Positions 1 to 11,603 are shown, counted from the stretch's first letter. The stretch: DNA of 64,000 bases from Kosakonia radicincitans DSM 16656 (GCF_000280495.2 NZ_CP018016.1:4340001-4404000); one strand, 5' to 3'. Notes: a model not told the origin generated them from the letters alone. Translations and numbers: made by a program.

Positions 1-2
1 CG

Positions 3-806
<804 letters not shown>

Positions 807-807
<1 letters not shown>

Positions 808-1133
808 TGAGTCATTCTAACGATCATGGCGCTTCCCACGGCAGCGTAAAAACCTACATGACAGGTTTCATCCTGTCGATCATCCTGACGGTGATCCCGT
901 TCTGGATGGTGATGAACGGTTCTGCTTCTAAGCCGGTAATTCTGGGCGTTGTCCTGGTTACCGCCGTAGTTCAGATTCTGGTGCATCTGGTTTGCTTCCT
1001 GCACATGAACACCAAGTCTGATGAAGGCTGGAACCTTACCGCCTTTATCTTTACCGTGATTATCATCGCTATCCTGGTAGTCGGTTCCATCTGGATTATG
1101 TGGAACCTCAACTACAACATGATGGTTCACTAA
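807..1133 (+). CDS. cyoD: Cytochrome bo3 ubiquinol oxidase subunit IV
   Basis: A 108-residue protein with three hydrophobic segments and the start [13 protein letters not shown], typical of CyoD. The ATG overlapping the cyoC stop was chosen; a longer in-frame reading upstream would lie wholly inside cyoC and has no family support. CyoD is a small inner-membrane subunit needed for copper-site assembly in subunit I. It sits between cyoC and cyoE, with only 11 nt before the cyoE start. Confidence 0.96.
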
Positions 1134-1144
1134 GAGCGGCGAGT

Positions 1145-2032
1145 ATGTTTAAGCAATACCTGCAAGTTACGAAACCGGGCATTATTTTTGGCAATCTGAT
1201 CTCCGTGATTGGGGGGTTCCTGCTGGCTTCCAAAGGCCACATCGACTATCCCCTGTTCCTCTACACGCTGATTGGCGTGTCGTTGGTGGTCGCCTCTGGT
1301 TGTGTATTTAACAACTACATCGATCGTGACATCGATAAAAAGATGGAACGAACGAAAAACCGGGTGCTGGTCAGAGGGCTGATCTCGCCAAAAGTCTCGC
1401 TGGTGTACGCCTCCTTGTTGGGTATTGCTGGCTTTATGCTGCTGTGGTTTGGCGCCAACCCGCTGGCCTGCTGGCTGGGGGTAATGGGGTTCGTGGTTTA
1501 TGTCGGCGTTTACAGCCTGTACATGAAACGCCACTCCGTTTACGGCACGCTGATTGGCTCTCTCTCCGGCGCTGCGCCGCCGGTGATTGGCTATTGCGCG
1601 GTCACCAACGAGTTCGATAGCGGTGCGGCAATTCTGCTGGCGATTTTCAGCCTGTGGCAAATGCCTCACTCCTATGCCATCGCGATTTTCCGCTTTAAGG
1701 ATTATCAGGCAGCGAACATTCCGGTACTGCCGGTGGTGAAAGGCATTTCCGTGGCCAAAAACCATATCACGCTGTACATCCTGGCGTTTGCCATTGCCAC
1801 ACTGATGCTGTCGCTGGGCGGTTATGCCGGGTACAAATACCTGGTCGTTGCCGCCGCGGTAAGCCTCTGGTGGCTGGGCATGGCGCTGCGCGGTTACAAA
1901 GTGGAAGATGACAAAGTGTGGGCGCGCAAACTGTTTGTGTTCTCCATTGTTGCCATCACTTCCCTTTCCGTAATGATGTCCGTGGACTTTATGGTGCCGG
2001 ATTCACACAGCCTGCTGACATACGTCTGGTAA
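1145..2032 (+). CDS. cyoE: Protohaem IX farnesyltransferase (haem O synthase)
   Basis: A 295-residue UbiA-family membrane prenyltransferase that transfers a farnesyl group to haem b, giving the haem O used by cytochrome bo3. The Asp-rich motif [15 protein letters not shown] (around residues 57-71) is the prenyl-diphosphate/Mg site, and about nine hydrophobic helices follow. The ATG 11 nt after cyoD gives the start [13 protein letters not shown], matching the family. It is the last gene of the operon and is followed by a strong terminator. Confidence 0.97.
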   Translation: MFKQYLQVTKPGIIFGNLISVIGGFLLASKGHIDYPLFLYTLIGVSLVVASGCVFNNYIDRDIDKKMERTKNRVLVRGLISPKVSLVYASLLGIAGFMLLWFGANPLACWLGVMGFVVYVGVYSLYMKRHSVYGTLIGSLSGAAPPVIGYCAVTNEFDSGAAILLAIFSLWQMPHSYAIAIFRFKDYQAANIPVLPVVKGISVAKNHITLYILAFAIATLMLSLGGYAGYKYLVVAAAVSLWWLGMALRGYKVEDDKVWARKLFVFSIVAITSLSVMMSVDFMVPDSHSLLTYVW

Positions 2033-2051
2033 GTTTGCTGCACCATACTGG

Positions 2052-2078
2052 AAAAACCGGGGAAACCCGGTTTTTTTT
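2052..2078 (+). terminator. Rho-independent terminator of the cyo operon
   Basis: A 10-bp perfect stem (AAAAACCGGG/CCCGGTTTTT) with a GAAA tetraloop is followed by an uninterrupted T run, 20 nt after the cyoE stop. Confidence 0.9.
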
Positions 2079-2227
2079 CGTCTGGAGTAAGCCCTTTGCT
2101 GGCCCTGTTACGGTGAAGCCAATAACAGGATGAAATCCAAGGTTATGTAATATTTGTTAAATAACCGCATGTTTACCCTACCCTGCCTCCGCACTACACT
2201 ATGTCCGGTTTTTAAATTGAGGTGGTA

Positions 2228-3589
2228 ATGAACGATTATAAAATGACGCCAGGCGAGTTGCGCGCCACCTGGGGTTTAGGGACTGTATTTTCACTGCGCA
2301 TGCTCGGCATGTTTATGGTCCTGCCCGTTCTGACCACATACGGTATGGCGTTGCAGGGCGCATCGGAAGCCCTGATTGGGCTGGCGATCGGCATCTACGG
2401 CCTGGCCCAGGCGGTATTTCAGATCCCCTTTGGACTGCTTTCGGATCGCATCGGCCGCAAGCCGCTGATTGTCGGCGGGCTGGCGATCTTCGTGCTGGGC
2501 AGCGTGATTGCCGCGCTCACCGATTCTATCTGGGGCATTATTCTTGGTCGCGCGCTGCAAGGCTCCGGGGCGATTGCCGCCGCCGTGATGGCGCTGCTGT
2601 CGGATCTCACTCGCGAACAAAATCGCACCAAAGCGATGGCATTTATCGGCGTCAGCTTCGGCGTCACGTTCGCCATAGCCATGGTTTTAGGGCCGGTCAT
2701 TACACATCTCTTAGGCCTGCATGCGCTGTTCTGGATGATTGCCGTACTGGCGACTATCGGCATCATCCTGACGCTGTGGGTAGTGCCGGACAGCAAACAC
2801 CACGTGCGCAACCGCGAATCGGGAATGGTCAAAGATTGCTTTAGCATGGTGATCGTCAATCCAAAGCTGCTGAAGCTGAACTTTGGCATTATGTGCCTGC
2901 ATATCCTGCTGATGTCGACGTTTGTGGCGCTGCCCGGTCAGCTTGAATCGGCCGGTTTTCCGGCTTCAGAGCACTGGAAAATCTATCTCGTCACCATGCT
3001 TATCTCTTTTGCTTCGGTGGTGCCGTTTATTATCTACGCCGAAGTGAAACGCCGGATGAAGCGTGTTTTTGTGCTCTGCGTTGCGCTACTGCTGATTGCC
3101 GAAATCGTGCTGTGGGGCGCTGGCGCTTACTTCTGGGAAATTGTGATTGGCGTACAGATCTTCTTCCTCGCCTTTAACCTGATGGAAGCGCTGCTGCCGT
3201 CGCTAATCAGTAAAGAAGCGCCAGCCGGTTATAAAGGGACGGCAATGGGCATTTACTCCACCAGCCAGTTTCTCGGTGTCGCTATTGGCGGCGCGGTCGG
3301 CGGCTGGGTGGATGGTTTATTTGACTCGCAAATGGTGTTCCTGGTTGGCGCATTGCTGGCCGTGGTCTGGCTGCTGGTTGCCAGCAGCATGCAGGAACCG
3401 CCCTATGTCAGCAGCCTGCGCATCGCCATTCCTGATGATGTGGCTATTGATGACGCGCTACAGCAGCGTCTGCGCGCCACGGCGGGCGTCAGTGAAGTAT
3501 TGGTCGTAGCAGAAGAGCGTAGCGCTTACGTGAAGATCGACAGCAAAGTGACAAACCGCTTTGAAGTCGAACAGGCCGTCGCAGGTTAA
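2228..3589 (+). CDS. yajR: Major facilitator superfamily transporter YajR
   Basis: A 453-residue inner-membrane transporter of the MFS with about 12 hydrophobic helices. The MFS motif A is visible as GLLSDRIGRKP (around residues 70-80). After the last helix a soluble domain of about 65 residues (SSLRIAIPDDVAID... to the end) corresponds to the ferredoxin-like YAM domain known in E. coli YajR. The substrate is not established. The ATG at 2228 was preferred over the in-frame GTG two codons earlier because GAGGTG is well placed for it and it matches the E. coli N-terminus MNDYKMTPGE. It is a single-gene unit convergent with yajQ. Confidence 0.95.
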   Translation: MNDYKMTPGELRATWGLGTVFSLRMLGMFMVLPVLTTYGMALQGASEALIGLAIGIYGLAQAVFQIPFGLLSDRIGRKPLIVGGLAIFVLGSVIAALTDSIWGIILGRALQGSGAIAAAVMALLSDLTREQNRTKAMAFIGVSFGVTFAIAMVLGPVITHLLGLHALFWMIAVLATIGIILTLWVVPDSKHHVRNRESGMVKDCFSMVIVNPKLLKLNFGIMCLHILLMSTFVALPGQLESAGFPASEHWKIYLVTMLISFASVVPFIIYAEVKRRMKRVFVLCVALLLIAEIVLWGAGAYFWEIVIGVQIFFLAFNLMEALLPSLISKEAPAGYKGTAMGIYSTSQFLGVAIGGAVGGWVDGLFDSQMVFLVGALLAVVWLLVASSMQEPPYVSSLRIAIPDDVAIDDALQQRLRATAGVSEVLVVAEERSAYVKIDSKVTNRFEVEQAVAG

Positions 3590-3597
3590 GCAGGCCA

Positions 3598-3626
3598 TTT
3601 TCCCCTCCCCTGACGGGAGGGGAAAA
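3598..3626. other. 12-bp perfect inverted repeat between convergent yajR and yajQ
   Basis: TTTTCCCCTCCC, a 5-nt loop, then GGGAGGGGAAAA. It begins 9 nt after yajR ends and lies just before the yajQ stop, where a bidirectional terminator is expected. Neither strand has a T run after the stem, so intrinsic termination is uncertain. Confidence 0.6.
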
Positions 3627-3630
3627 GCGA

Positions 3631-4122
3631 TTAATCGCGGAAGTTTTTGAACTGGAACGGCTGGCCCAGATTGCCGCCGCGCACCAGTGCCATCACCGCT
3701 TGCAGATCGTCACGGGATTTCCCGGTCACGCGGATCTCTTCCCCCTGAATCTGCGCCTGCACTTTCAGTTTACTGTCTTTAATCAGCTTGATGATTTTCT
3801 TCGCCGTCGGCGCATCGATCCCCTGCTTCAGCTTTGCTTCCACAAACCAGTTTTTCCCGCTGTGGACGAATTCTTCCGGCACATCCAGGGATGCCCCTTC
3901 AATGCCGCGTTTCAGCAGCTTGGCACGTAAAATATCCAGCAACTGGTTAACCTGGAAATCAGATTCGCTCAGCACCTTAATGGTCTGTTTTTCTTCGTTC
4001 AGATCAAATGTGGCTTCAACGTTGCGAAAATCGAAGCGTGTTGCGACTTCACGGGTCGCATTCTCAACGCCGTTTTGCACTTCGCGCATTTCAACTTCGG
4101 AAACGATATCGAAAGATGGCAT
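3631..4122 (-). CDS. yajQ: YajQ family nucleotide-binding protein
   Basis: A 163-residue cytosolic protein of the YajQ/UPF0234 family with two ferredoxin-like halves. The start [20 protein letters not shown] is the family signature, so the ATG at 4122 was chosen over an in-frame start 20 codons earlier that adds unrelated residues. Family members bind nucleotides, and some bind c-di-GMP in other genera; the function in enterics is unsettled. It is transcribed alone, divergent from panE. Confidence 0.95.
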   Translation of the reverse strand: MPSFDIVSEVEMREVQNGVENATREVATRFDFRNVEATFDLNEEKQTIKVLSESDFQVNQLLDILRAKLLKRGIEGASLDVPEEFVHSGKNWFVEAKLKQGIDAPTAKKIIKLIKDSKLKVQAQIQGEEIRVTGKSRDDLQAVMALVRGGNLGQPFQFKNFRD

Positions 4123-4261
4123 CTTTTCTTCTCCCTCTCTATTTGTTGCGATGCATAATACCCGCAACGAGGTATAACTCAACTTGTAATACTGGAAGCA
4201 TAGCCGACAGCACTATAATGGTTGAAGTAACACCTGGCGCAGTTGCAGGTGAGGAGGAACA

Positions 4262-5173
4262 ATGAGAATTACCGTACTCGGTTGCGGTGCTTTAGGGCAA
4301 TTGTGGTTAACAGCGCTGTGTAAACAGGGACATGAAGTACAGGGCTGGTTACGCGTGCCTCAGCCTTTTTGCAGTGTGAATGTCGTGGAAGAAGACGGCA
4401 CGGTTTTTAATGAATCCCTGACGGCCAACGATCCTGAATTTTTGGCCGCTAGCGATCTGCTGCTGGTGACGCTGAAAGCCTGGCAAGTTTCTGATGCGGT
4501 AAAAGGCCTTGCACCGGCGCTTTCTCCCGCGACGCCGGTACTGCTGATTCACAACGGTATGGGCACCGTGGAAGAGTTAAAAGCGCTGCCGAATCCCCTG
4601 CTGATTGGTACCACGACTCACGCTGCTCGCCGCGATGGTAACGTGATTGTGCATGTGGCCAGCGGTACTACGCATATTGGCCCGGCGCGGCAGCAGGACG
4701 GTGAATTCAGCGCGCTGGCAGATACCCTGCAAGAAGCGCTGCCGGATGTAGCCTGGCACAATACCATTCGCCCGGCTCTGTGGCGCAAGCTGGCGGTGAA
4801 CTGCGTGATCAATCCTCTGACCGCCCTGCACGACTGCAAAAATGGCGATCTGCGCGAATTTCCCGATGAGGTGGCAAAAATTACCCGCGAAGTCGCTGCC
4901 GTTATCGAACGTGAAGGCCATCATATCTCTGCGGATGATTTGCTGAGCTATGTGAACCAGATTATCGAAAATACAGCGGAAAATATTTCGTCGATGCTCC
5001 AGGATGTGCGCGCCTTGCGGCACACCGAGAGCGATTATATTACTGGCTACCTGCTCAGACGCGCCCGCGCGCACGGTATCGCGGTGCCGGAAAATGCCCG
5101 TCTGTATGAAATGATTAAACGTAAGGAGAGTGAGTATGAGCGCATCAGCTCTGATATGCCTCGCCCCTGGTAG
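4262..5173 (+). CDS. panE: 2-dehydropantoate 2-reductase (ketopantoate reductase)
   Basis: A 303-residue cytosolic enzyme that reduces ketopantoate to pantoate with NADPH for coenzyme A synthesis. The N-terminus [15 protein letters not shown] holds the GxGxxG Rossmann motif. The C-terminal ApbA/PanE helical domain includes [16 protein letters not shown], containing the conserved Lys and Asn of the active site. GAGGAGG sits just upstream of the ATG. Its 3' end overlaps the yajL start by 38 nt, as in E. coli, so the two are probably cotranscribed. Confidence 0.97.
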   Translation: MRITVLGCGALGQLWLTALCKQGHEVQGWLRVPQPFCSVNVVEEDGTVFNESLTANDPEFLAASDLLLVTLKAWQVSDAVKGLAPALSPATPVLLIHNGMGTVEELKALPNPLLIGTTTHAARRDGNVIVHVASGTTHIGPARQQDGEFSALADTLQEALPDVAWHNTIRPALWRKLAVNCVINPLTALHDCKNGDLREFPDEVAKITREVAAVIEREGHHISADDLLSYVNQIIENTAENISSMLQDVRALRHTESDYITGYLLRRARAHGIAVPENARLYEMIKRKESEYERISSDMPRPW

Positions 5174-5729
5174 TGAAGAGACCGAAGCGGTCACTACGAT
5201 CGATCTGCTGGTCCGCGGCGGCATTGCTGTCACAACCGCCAGCGTCGCCAGCGACGGCAACCTGGTTATCACCTGCTCGCGCGGGGTTAAACTGCTGGCC
5301 GATGCGCCGCTGGTTGAAGTAGCGGATGGTGATTTCGATGCGATTGTGTTGCCGGGCGGCCTGAAAGGCGCGGAGTGCTTCCGCGACAGCCCGCTGCTGG
5401 TTGAAACCGTTCGCCAGTTCCACCTTTCCGGGCGCATTGTTGCCGCCATTTGTGCCGCCGCCGGTACGGTGCTGGTGCCGCATCAGCTCTTCCCGATTGG
5501 CAATATGACCGGTTTCCCAGGGCTGAAAGAGACGATTCCGCCCGAGCAGTGGCAGGATAAACGTGTGGTGTGGGATCCGCGGGTAAATTTATTGACCAGC
5601 CAGGGGCCAGGCACAGCCATTGATTTTGGCCTGAAGATTATTGACCTGCTGGTCGGGCGCGAAAAAGCCCATGAGGTGGCGTCACAGCTGGTGATGGCGG
5701 CGGGGATTTATAACTACTACGAAGCGTAG
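5136..5729 (+). CDS. yajL: Protein deglycase/chaperone YajL (DJ-1/PfpI family)
   Basis: A 197-residue DJ-1 family protein, close in length to E. coli YajL. The nucleophile is in [11 protein letters not shown] (Cys106), with the family Glu near residue 15 (GSEETEA). YajL is described as protecting proteins and nucleotides from oxidative and glyoxal damage; the deglycase role is debated. The ATG at 5136 with GGAGAG upstream was preferred over a GTG two codons earlier. The residues after the Cys read AAAGT where I recall AAPAT in E. coli. The first codons lie inside the end of panE. Confidence 0.95.
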   Translation: MSASALICLAPGSEETEAVTTIDLLVRGGIAVTTASVASDGNLVITCSRGVKLLADAPLVEVADGDFDAIVLPGGLKGAECFRDSPLLVETVRQFHLSGRIVAAICAAAGTVLVPHQLFPIGNMTGFPGLKETIPPEQWQDKRVVWDPRVNLLTSQGPGTAIDFGLKIIDLLVGREKAHEVASQLVMAAGIYNYYEA

Positions 5730-5737
5730 GTATTAAA

Positions 5738-5854
5738 ATGCCGGTGGCGTTGACGCTTATCCGGCCTACAACCGGGCCTTGCCACCGGAACACCACCGGG
5801 TTCAGGCTCGTGCCCTTGCAGGCCGGATGAAAGCGAAGCCATCATCCGGCATTG
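5738..5854. repeat. REP/BIME cluster between yajL and thiI
   Basis: At least two REP-type palindromic units are visible: GCCGGTGGCG...TTATCCGGCCTAC at 5742-5770 and GCAGGCCGGATGA...TCATCCGGCATTG at 5819-5853, in opposite orientation. They lie between the convergent ends of yajL and thiI, the usual site for BIMEs. Confidence 0.8.
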
Positions 5855-5857
5855 TGT

Positions 5858-7306
5858 TTACGGGCGATAAACCTTCACATTCTGGAAGCCCTGCTCGCGC
5901 AGATAGAGCGCCTGCAAGCGGCTCATCACGCCACGCTCGCACCACAGCAGCCAGGTTTTGCTCTGATCCAGATCGCCAAACTTCGTGCTCAGCTTGTAGA
6001 ACGGCAGCGACACAACATCAACGCCTTCCAGCTTCAGCGGCTTATCATCCTGTTCGTCAATCGAACGGATATCCAGCACCACATCGTTCGGGCCGAAACC
6101 GTTAACCGTTTCAACTTCCACTACCTCTTGCTGGGTTTGCTGAGCGATTTCACGGATATCAATATTGCTGGCTTCCGCCACAACCTGGTCGAGGATAGCG
6201 AAATCAAAGTGTGCTTCTTCCGCTTCGATCTTCGCTTTCACCGCCTTCACCGTTGGGCTTTTGGAAATCACGCCGCAATATTCCGGCATCGTGCGGGCAA
6301 AATCCTCGGTACCAATTTCACGCGCCAGATCGATAATGTGCTCTTTATCGTAAGAGATGAGCGGGCGCAGGATCAGCGTATCGGAGACGTTATCAATCAG
6401 ACGCAGGTTGGTCAGCGTCTGGCTGGAAACCTGTCCCAGCGCTTCACCGGTTACCAGCGCCTGCACGCCGTAACGCTCAGCGACTTTCGACGCAGCGCGC
6501 ACCATCATGCGTTTCAGTACCACGCCCATCTGGCCATCATCGACTTTTTCGAGGATCTCGCCGACCACCGGTTCAAAATTGATTGCCACAAAACGCACGC
6601 GGTGCGAACTACCAAAGCGGTTCCACAGATAATGCGCCACCTGGCGAACGCCAATTTCATGGGCTGCGCCGCCGAGATTAAAGAAGCAGTAGTGTACGCG
6701 GCAGCCGCGACGCATCAGCATATAGCTGGAAACGCCGGAGTCGAAGCCGCCGGAAATCAGCGACAAGACATCTTCCTGGGTGCCAATCGGGAAGCCGCCA
6801 ATACCTTCATAACGGCCTTTTACCAGCAGCAGACGGTCATCTTCGATTTCCAGATTCACCGTCACATCCGGGTGCGTCAGCTTCACGCGCGCAGATTCGA
6901 CATGCTGATTCAGCCCGCCGCCCACGTAACGTTCCACTTCAATAGAGCTGAATTCATGTTTACCACGGCGTTTCACGCGCACGCAGAAGGTTTTACCTTC
7001 AATTTGCTCGCGATACTGCACCAGCGCTTTCTCAAAAATATCGTGCAGAGAAGTGAAAGGCACATCTTCCACTTCCAGAATATGGTGGATCCCCGGAATG
7101 CGGGTCAGCGCGTCGCGAATAGCCAGACGCTGGTTTTCATCTTTGGCGCGGACTTCGATATGGTCCCAGTGGCGCACAACGGCCAGGGTTTCGTCGTAGT
7201 GCTTCAGAACGTTACGAATGTTCCCGGTCAGAATTTTAATAAAGCGCAAGCGCACAGATTGGCTTTTGATGGTGATTTCCGGGAACAATTTAATGATAAA
7301 CTTCAT
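5858..7306 (-). CDS. thiI: tRNA 4-thiouridine synthase / thiamine sulfur carrier enzyme
   Basis: A 482-residue cytosolic enzyme, the same length as E. coli ThiI. It makes 4-thiouridine at tRNA position 8 and passes sulfur to ThiS for thiazole synthesis. Domains in order: N-terminal ferredoxin-like and THUMP (about 1-165), PP-loop ATPase with [12 protein letters not shown] (about 180-190), and a C-terminal rhodanese domain with [10 protein letters not shown] carrying the persulfide Cys (about 456). The second catalytic Cys is in [11 protein letters not shown]. The start [14 protein letters not shown] matches the family; an upstream in-frame ATG adds 21 unrelated residues. Divergent from xseB. 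Confidence 0.97.
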   Translation of the reverse strand: MKFIIKLFPEITIKSQSVRLRFIKILTGNIRNVLKHYDETLAVVRHWDHIEVRAKDENQRLAIRDALTRIPGIHHILEVEDVPFTSLHDIFEKALVQYREQIEGKTFCVRVKRRGKHEFSSIEVERYVGGGLNQHVESARVKLTHPDVTVNLEIEDDRLLLVKGRYEGIGGFPIGTQEDVLSLISGGFDSGVSSYMLMRRGCRVHYCFFNLGGAAHEIGVRQVAHYLWNRFGSSHRVRFVAINFEPVVGEILEKVDDGQMGVVLKRMMVRAASKVAERYGVQALVTGEALGQVSSQTLTNLRLIDNVSDTLILRPLISYDKEHIIDLAREIGTEDFARTMPEYCGVISKSPTVKAVKAKIEAEEAHFDFAILDQVVAEASNIDIREIAQQTQQEVVEVETVNGFGPNDVVLDIRSIDEQDDKPLKLEGVDVVSLPFYKLSTKFGDLDQSKTWLLWCERGVMSRLQALYLREQGFQNVKVYRP

Positions 7307-7520
7307 GGCGGCAATGGTTCGTTGGCAAGCCCGACTGGGCCTGTAAGGGAAAATAATACAGCAGCCCATACCCGCGGCTGCATCCAGGCGCGGAAGTATA
7401 CCACCATCGAATAGACCTTGCGCAATGCATTACCCTTGAGCGTAATTGGCTAAGTGCCACGACTCCGCTACCATAGCTAAATTGAGTCAGGATGAATAAT
7501 AGAAGAGTCAGACATTCACT

Positions 7521-7763
7521 ATGCCAAAGAAAAACGAAGCACCGGCCAGTTTCGAAACAGCGCTGAGCGAGCTGGAACAGATTGTCACTCGTCTTGAAAG
7601 CGGCGATCTTCCGCTCGAAGAGGCACTCAATGAATTCGAACGTGGCGTACAACTGGCGCGCCAGGGTCAGGTAAAGTTACAGCAGGCGGAGCAGCGCGTG
7701 CAGATCCTGCTCTCCGATTCCGAAGAGGCGTCATTAAAGCCTTTCGCACCGGACGCTGAATAA
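7521..7763 (+). CDS. xseB: Exodeoxyribonuclease VII small subunit
   Basis: An 80-residue helical protein with the family pattern [27 protein letters not shown]. Several copies bind each XseA to form ExoVII, which degrades single-stranded DNA. The stop is followed after 2 nt by the ispA ATG, giving the usual xseB-ispA-dxs order; xseA lies elsewhere. Confidence 0.96.
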   Translation: MPKKNEAPASFETALSELEQIVTRLESGDLPLEEALNEFERGVQLARQGQVKLQQAEQRVQILLSDSEEASLKPFAPDAE

Positions 7764-7765
7764 CG

Positions 7766-8665
7766 ATGGATTTTAATCAACAATTGCAGGCCTGCGTCGA
7801 TCGGGCCAATGACGCGCTGCGCCGTTTTATCGCTCCGCTGCCCTTTCAGAACACTCCTCTGGTTGACGCTATCCAGTATGGCGCACTATTGGGCGGTAAA
7901 CGTCTGCGTCCGTTTCTGGTTTACGCAACCGGTTCGATGTTCGGTGTCAGCCTGCAAACGCTGGATGCGCCCGCGGCCGCAGTGGAGTGTATCCATGCTT
8001 ACTCGCTGATCCATGATGATCTGCCAGCGATGGATGACGACGATTTACGCCGTGGCCTGCCGACCTGCCATATTAAATTTGGCGAAGCCAATGCCATTCT
8101 TGCGGGAGATGCATTGCAGACGCTGGCTTTCTCGATCCTCGCCGATGCGCCGATGCCGGAAGTGGCGGCACACGATCGGCTGGCGATGGTATCAACGCTG
8201 GCGATCTCCAGCGGCGTGGCCGGCATGTGCGGCGGCCAGGCGCTGGATCTGGCGGCTGAAGGCGAGCAAATCTCACTGGAAGCGCTGGAGCAGATCCATC
8301 GTCACAAAACCGGCGCGCTGATCCGTGCGGCAGTAAAAATGGGCGCGCTGAGCGCGGGCGACAGAGGGCGGGAAGCCTTGCCTCAGCTCGATCGCTACGC
8401 CCAGAGCATCGGTCTGGCGTTCCAGGTTCAGGATGACATTCTGGATGTGGTCGGCGATACTGCCACCCTTGGGAAACGCCAGGGTGCCGATCAGCACCTG
8501 GGGAAAAGTACCTATCCCGCACTTCTGGGTCTTGAGCAAGCCCGGACAAAAGCCCGCGACCTGATTGACGATGCCCGACAGGCGCTTAGCCTGCTGGCTG
8601 CACAGTCGCTTGATACGACGGCACTGGAAGCACTGGCGAATTATATAATCCAGCGTGATAAATAA
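7766..8665 (+). CDS. ispA: Farnesyl diphosphate synthase (geranyltranstransferase)
   Basis: A 299-residue cytosolic prenyltransferase that condenses IPP with DMAPP and GPP to farnesyl diphosphate. The first Asp-rich motif is in LIHDDLPAMDDDDLRRG (around 80-96) and the second in QDDILDVVGD (around 223-232), the two Mg-diphosphate sites. Length matches E. coli IspA. It lies 2 nt after xseB and 24 nt before dxs, coupling isoprenoid entry and chain elongation in one transcript. Confidence 0.97.
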   Translation: MDFNQQLQACVDRANDALRRFIAPLPFQNTPLVDAIQYGALLGGKRLRPFLVYATGSMFGVSLQTLDAPAAAVECIHAYSLIHDDLPAMDDDDLRRGLPTCHIKFGEANAILAGDALQTLAFSILADAPMPEVAAHDRLAMVSTLAISSGVAGMCGGQALDLAAEGEQISLEALEQIHRHKTGALIRAAVKMGALSAGDRGREALPQLDRYAQSIGLAFQVQDDILDVVGDTATLGKRQGADQHLGKSTYPALLGLEQARTKARDLIDDARQALSLLAAQSLDTTALEALANYIIQRDK

Positions 8666-8689
8666 AACGACACACTAGATGAGTTGCTG

Positions 8690-10552
8690 ATGAGTTTTGA
8701 TATAGCCAAATACCCGACGCTGGCGCTGGTAGATACCACACAAGAGTTGCGTCTGCTGCCGAAAGAGAGTCTGCCGAAGCTGTGCGACGAACTGCGTCGC
8801 TATCTGCTTGACAGCGTAAGCCGCTCCAGCGGGCACTTCGCCTCCGGGCTTGGCACGGTCGAACTGACCGTCGCGTTACATTACGTCTACAACACGCCGT
8901 TCGATCAGTTAATCTGGGACGTCGGCCATCAGGCCTACCCGCATAAAATTCTTACCGGGCGTCGTGACAAAATCGACACTATCCGGCAGAAAAACGGTCT
9001 GCATCCGTTCCCATGGCGCGGCGAAAGCGAATACGACGTTCTCAGCGTGGGTCACTCCTCCACCTCTATCAGCGCGGGAATTGGCGTTGCCGTCGCCGCC
9101 GCCAAAGAGGGCAAACAGCGCCGCACCGTCTGCGTCATTGGCGATGGCGCGATCACCGCAGGCATGGCCTTCGAAGCGATGAATCACGCCGGTGATATCC
9201 GCCCGGATATGCTGGTGGTGCTGAACGACAACGAGATGTCGATTTCCGAGAACGTCGGCGCGCTGAACAATCACCTGGCGCAGTTGCTCTCCGGCAAGCT
9301 CTACTCCACCCTGCGCGAAGGCGGCAAAAAAGTGCTTTCCGGCGTACCGCCGATCAAAGAGTTGATCAAGCGTACCGAAGAACATATCAAAGGCATGGTC
9401 GTGCCAGGCACCCTGTTTGAAGAGCTGGGCTTTAACTACATTGGCCCGGTGGACGGTCACGATGTGCTGGGGCTGGTGCAGACCCTGCGCAATATGCGCG
9501 ATCTGAAAGGTCCGCAGTTCCTGCATATTATGACCAAAAAAGGGCGCGGCTATGAGCCGGCCGAAAAAGATCCGATCACCTTCCACGCGGTGCCGAAATT
9601 CGATCCGACCAGCGGTACGTTGCCGAAAAGCAGCGGCGGCATGCCGAGTTATTCGAAGATTTTCGGCGACTGGCTGTGCGAAACCGCCGCCAAAGACGAC
9701 AAGCTGATGGCGATCACGCCAGCAATGCGTGAAGGTTCCGGCATGGTCGAATTTTCACGCAAATATCCGGATCAATATTTTGATGTTGCGATTGCCGAGC
9801 AGCATGCCGTGACTTTCGCGGCCGGGCTGGCGATTGGCGGCTACAAACCGGTGGTGGCGATCTACTCCACTTTCCTGCAGCGCGCCTATGATCAGGTGAT
9901 CCACGATGTGGCGATCCAGAAACTGCCGGTGCTGTTTGCCATCGATCGCGCCGGGATTGTTGGCGCCGACGGGCAGACGCACCAGGGCGCTTTTGATATC
10001 TCCTACCTGCGCTGTATCCCGGACATGGTCATCATGACGCCAAGCGATGAAAACGAGTGCCGCCAGATGCTGTTTACCGGCTATCACTATGCTGATGGCC
10101 CAAGCGCCGTACGTTACCCGCGCGGCAATGCCGTTGGCGTACCGCTGGAGCCACTGGAGAAACTGCCGATCGGTAAAGGCGTGGTGAAACGCCAGGGCGA
10201 GAAGCTGGCGATTCTGAACTTCGGCACATTATTGCCGGAAGCGCAAAAAGCCGCCGAAGCCCTGAACGCCACGCTTATCGACATGCGTTTTGCCAAACCG
10301 CTGGACGAAGCGCTGATCCTGGAAACCGCTGCGCGTCATGACTCGCTGGTGACACTGGAAGAGAATGCTATCGCAGGCGGCGCAGGCAGCGGCGTCAACG
10401 AAGTGCTGATGGCGCACCGCAAACCGGTGCCGGTGCTCAATCTCGGCCTGCCGGATTTCTTCATACCGCAGGGTACGCAGGATGAAGCCCGCGCCGATCT
10501 GGGGCTGAACGCCGCAGGCATCGAATCCCGCATCCGCAACTGGCTCGACTGA
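8690..10552 (+). CDS. dxs: 1-deoxy-D-xylulose-5-phosphate synthase
   Basis: A 620-residue thiamine-diphosphate enzyme that makes DXP from pyruvate and glyceraldehyde-3-phosphate, the entry to the MEP pathway and to thiazole and pyridoxal synthesis. The ThDP motif runs from [13 protein letters not shown] to LNDNEMSIS (around 150-185). The transketolase pyrimidine domain holds [16 protein letters not shown] with the conserved Glu. The ATG at 8690 gives the E. coli start [13 protein letters not shown]; a TTG two codons earlier is less likely. No strong terminator follows; a loose inverted repeat lies before yajO. Confidence 0.97.
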   Translation: MSFDIAKYPTLALVDTTQELRLLPKESLPKLCDELRRYLLDSVSRSSGHFASGLGTVELTVALHYVYNTPFDQLIWDVGHQAYPHKILTGRRDKIDTIRQKNGLHPFPWRGESEYDVLSVGHSSTSISAGIGVAVAAAKEGKQRRTVCVIGDGAITAGMAFEAMNHAGDIRPDMLVVLNDNEMSISENVGALNNHLAQLLSGKLYSTLREGGKKVLSGVPPIKELIKRTEEHIKGMVVPGTLFEELGFNYIGPVDGHDVLGLVQTLRNMRDLKGPQFLHIMTKKGRGYEPAEKDPITFHAVPKFDPTSGTLPKSSGGMPSYSKIFGDWLCETAAKDDKLMAITPAMREGSGMVEFSRKYPDQYFDVAIAEQHAVTFAAGLAIGGYKPVVAIYSTFLQRAYDQVIHDVAIQKLPVLFAIDRAGIVGADGQTHQGAFDISYLRCIPDMVIMTPSDENECRQMLFTGYHYADGPSAVRYPRGNAVGVPLEPLEKLPIGKGVVKRQGEKLAILNFGTLLPEAQKAAEALNATLIDMRFAKPLDEALILETAARHDSLVTLEENAIAGGAGSGVNEVLMAHRKPVPVLNLGLPDFFIPQGTQDEARADLGLNAAGIESRIRNWLD

Positions 10553-10610
10553 TCCCCCCAGCAGCTCCTGCTATGCTTAAACGTAAGTTTTTAATAGCAG
10601 GAGTGGAACC

Positions 10611-11585
10611 ATGCAATACAACACATTAGGAAAAACAGACCTTAAGGTTTCCCGCCTTTGCCTTGGCTGCATGACGTTTGGCGAACCTGACCGGGGCAAG
10701 CACGCCTGGACGCTACCGGAAGAGAGCAGCCGCCCTATCATTCAGCGCGCGCTGGAAGGCGGCATCAACTTCTTTGATACCGCCAACAGCTATTCCGATG
10801 GCAGCAGCGAAGAGATTGTCGGACGCGCACTACGCGATTTCGCCCGCCGCGACGAGGTGGTTGTCGCCACCAAAGTCTATCACCAGGTGGGCGATCTGGC
10901 GGAAGGCCTCTCCCGCGCGCAGATCCTGCGCTCCATCGACGATAGCCTGCGGCGGCTGGGCATGGAGTATGTCGATCTACTGCAAATCCATCGCTGGGAT
11001 TACCACACGCCCATTGAAGAGACGCTCGAAGCCCTTGATGAAGTGGTGAAAGCGGGCAAAGCGCGCTATATCGGCGCGTCGTCGATGCACGCTCGCCAGT
11101 TCGCTCACGCTCTGGCCTTGCAGCAAGAAAATGGCTGGGCGCGTTTTGTCACCATGCAGGATCACTACAATCTGATCTATCGCGAGGAAGAGCGCGAGAT
11201 GCTGCCACTGTGTTACAAGGAAGGCGTGGCGATTATTCCATGGAGCCCGCTGGCGCGCGGACGTTTAACCCGCCCGTGGGGAGAAACCACAGCGCGTCTG
11301 GTGTCGGACGAATTCGGCAAAACGCTGTACAGCGAAACCGATGAAAATGACAGCCAGATAGCTGAACGCCTGGCCGGCGTGGCAGAAGATGTTGGCGCTT
11401 CCCGCGCCCAGGTGGCGCTGGCCTGGCTGCTGAGTAAACCTGGCGTCGCTGCGCCGATTATTGGCACATCCCGCGAAGAGCAACTGGAAGAGTTATTAGG
11501 CGCGGTGGATTTAACGCTGAAACCGGAACAGATTGCCGAGCTGGAAACGCCGTACAAACAGCACCCGGTGGTCGGATTTAAATAA
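10611..11585 (+). CDS. yajO: Aldo-keto reductase YajO
   Basis: A 324-residue NAD(P)H-dependent aldo-keto reductase with the catalytic Asp and Tyr in FFDTANSYSDGSSEE (about 52-66), a Lys in VVATKVYH and a His in LQIHRWD. E. coli YajO is reported as a 1-deoxyxylulose-5-phosphate synthesis-related reductase acting on ribulose 5-phosphate, which fits its place after dxs, but the in vivo role is not firm. GCAGGAG lies 6-8 nt before the ATG. The 58-nt gap from dxs has a 10-bp inverted repeat (CTCCTGCTAT/ATAGCAGGAG) that includes its ribosome binding site. Confidence 0.94.
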   Translation: MQYNTLGKTDLKVSRLCLGCMTFGEPDRGKHAWTLPEESSRPIIQRALEGGINFFDTANSYSDGSSEEIVGRALRDFARRDEVVVATKVYHQVGDLAEGLSRAQILRSIDDSLRRLGMEYVDLLQIHRWDYHTPIEETLEALDEVVKAGKARYIGASSMHARQFAHALALQQENGWARFVTMQDHYNLIYREEEREMLPLCYKEGVAIIPWSPLARGRLTRPWGETTARLVSDEFGKTLYSETDENDSQIAERLAGVAEDVGASRAQVALAWLLSKPGVAAPIIGTSREEQLEELLGAVDLTLKPEQIAELETPYKQHPVVGFK

Positions 11586-11603
11586 CCCGTAACCCGGGAA
11601 AGT

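Noticed and set aside
3598..3626. The yajR-yajQ inverted repeat as a certain rho-independent terminator
   Set aside because: The stem is perfect, but neither strand has the T run that must follow it, so it is listed only as an inverted repeat.
5852..7414. A long open frame on the plus strand across thiI
   Set aside because: It is His/Arg-rich with no family features and is the antisense of the well-supported thiI gene.
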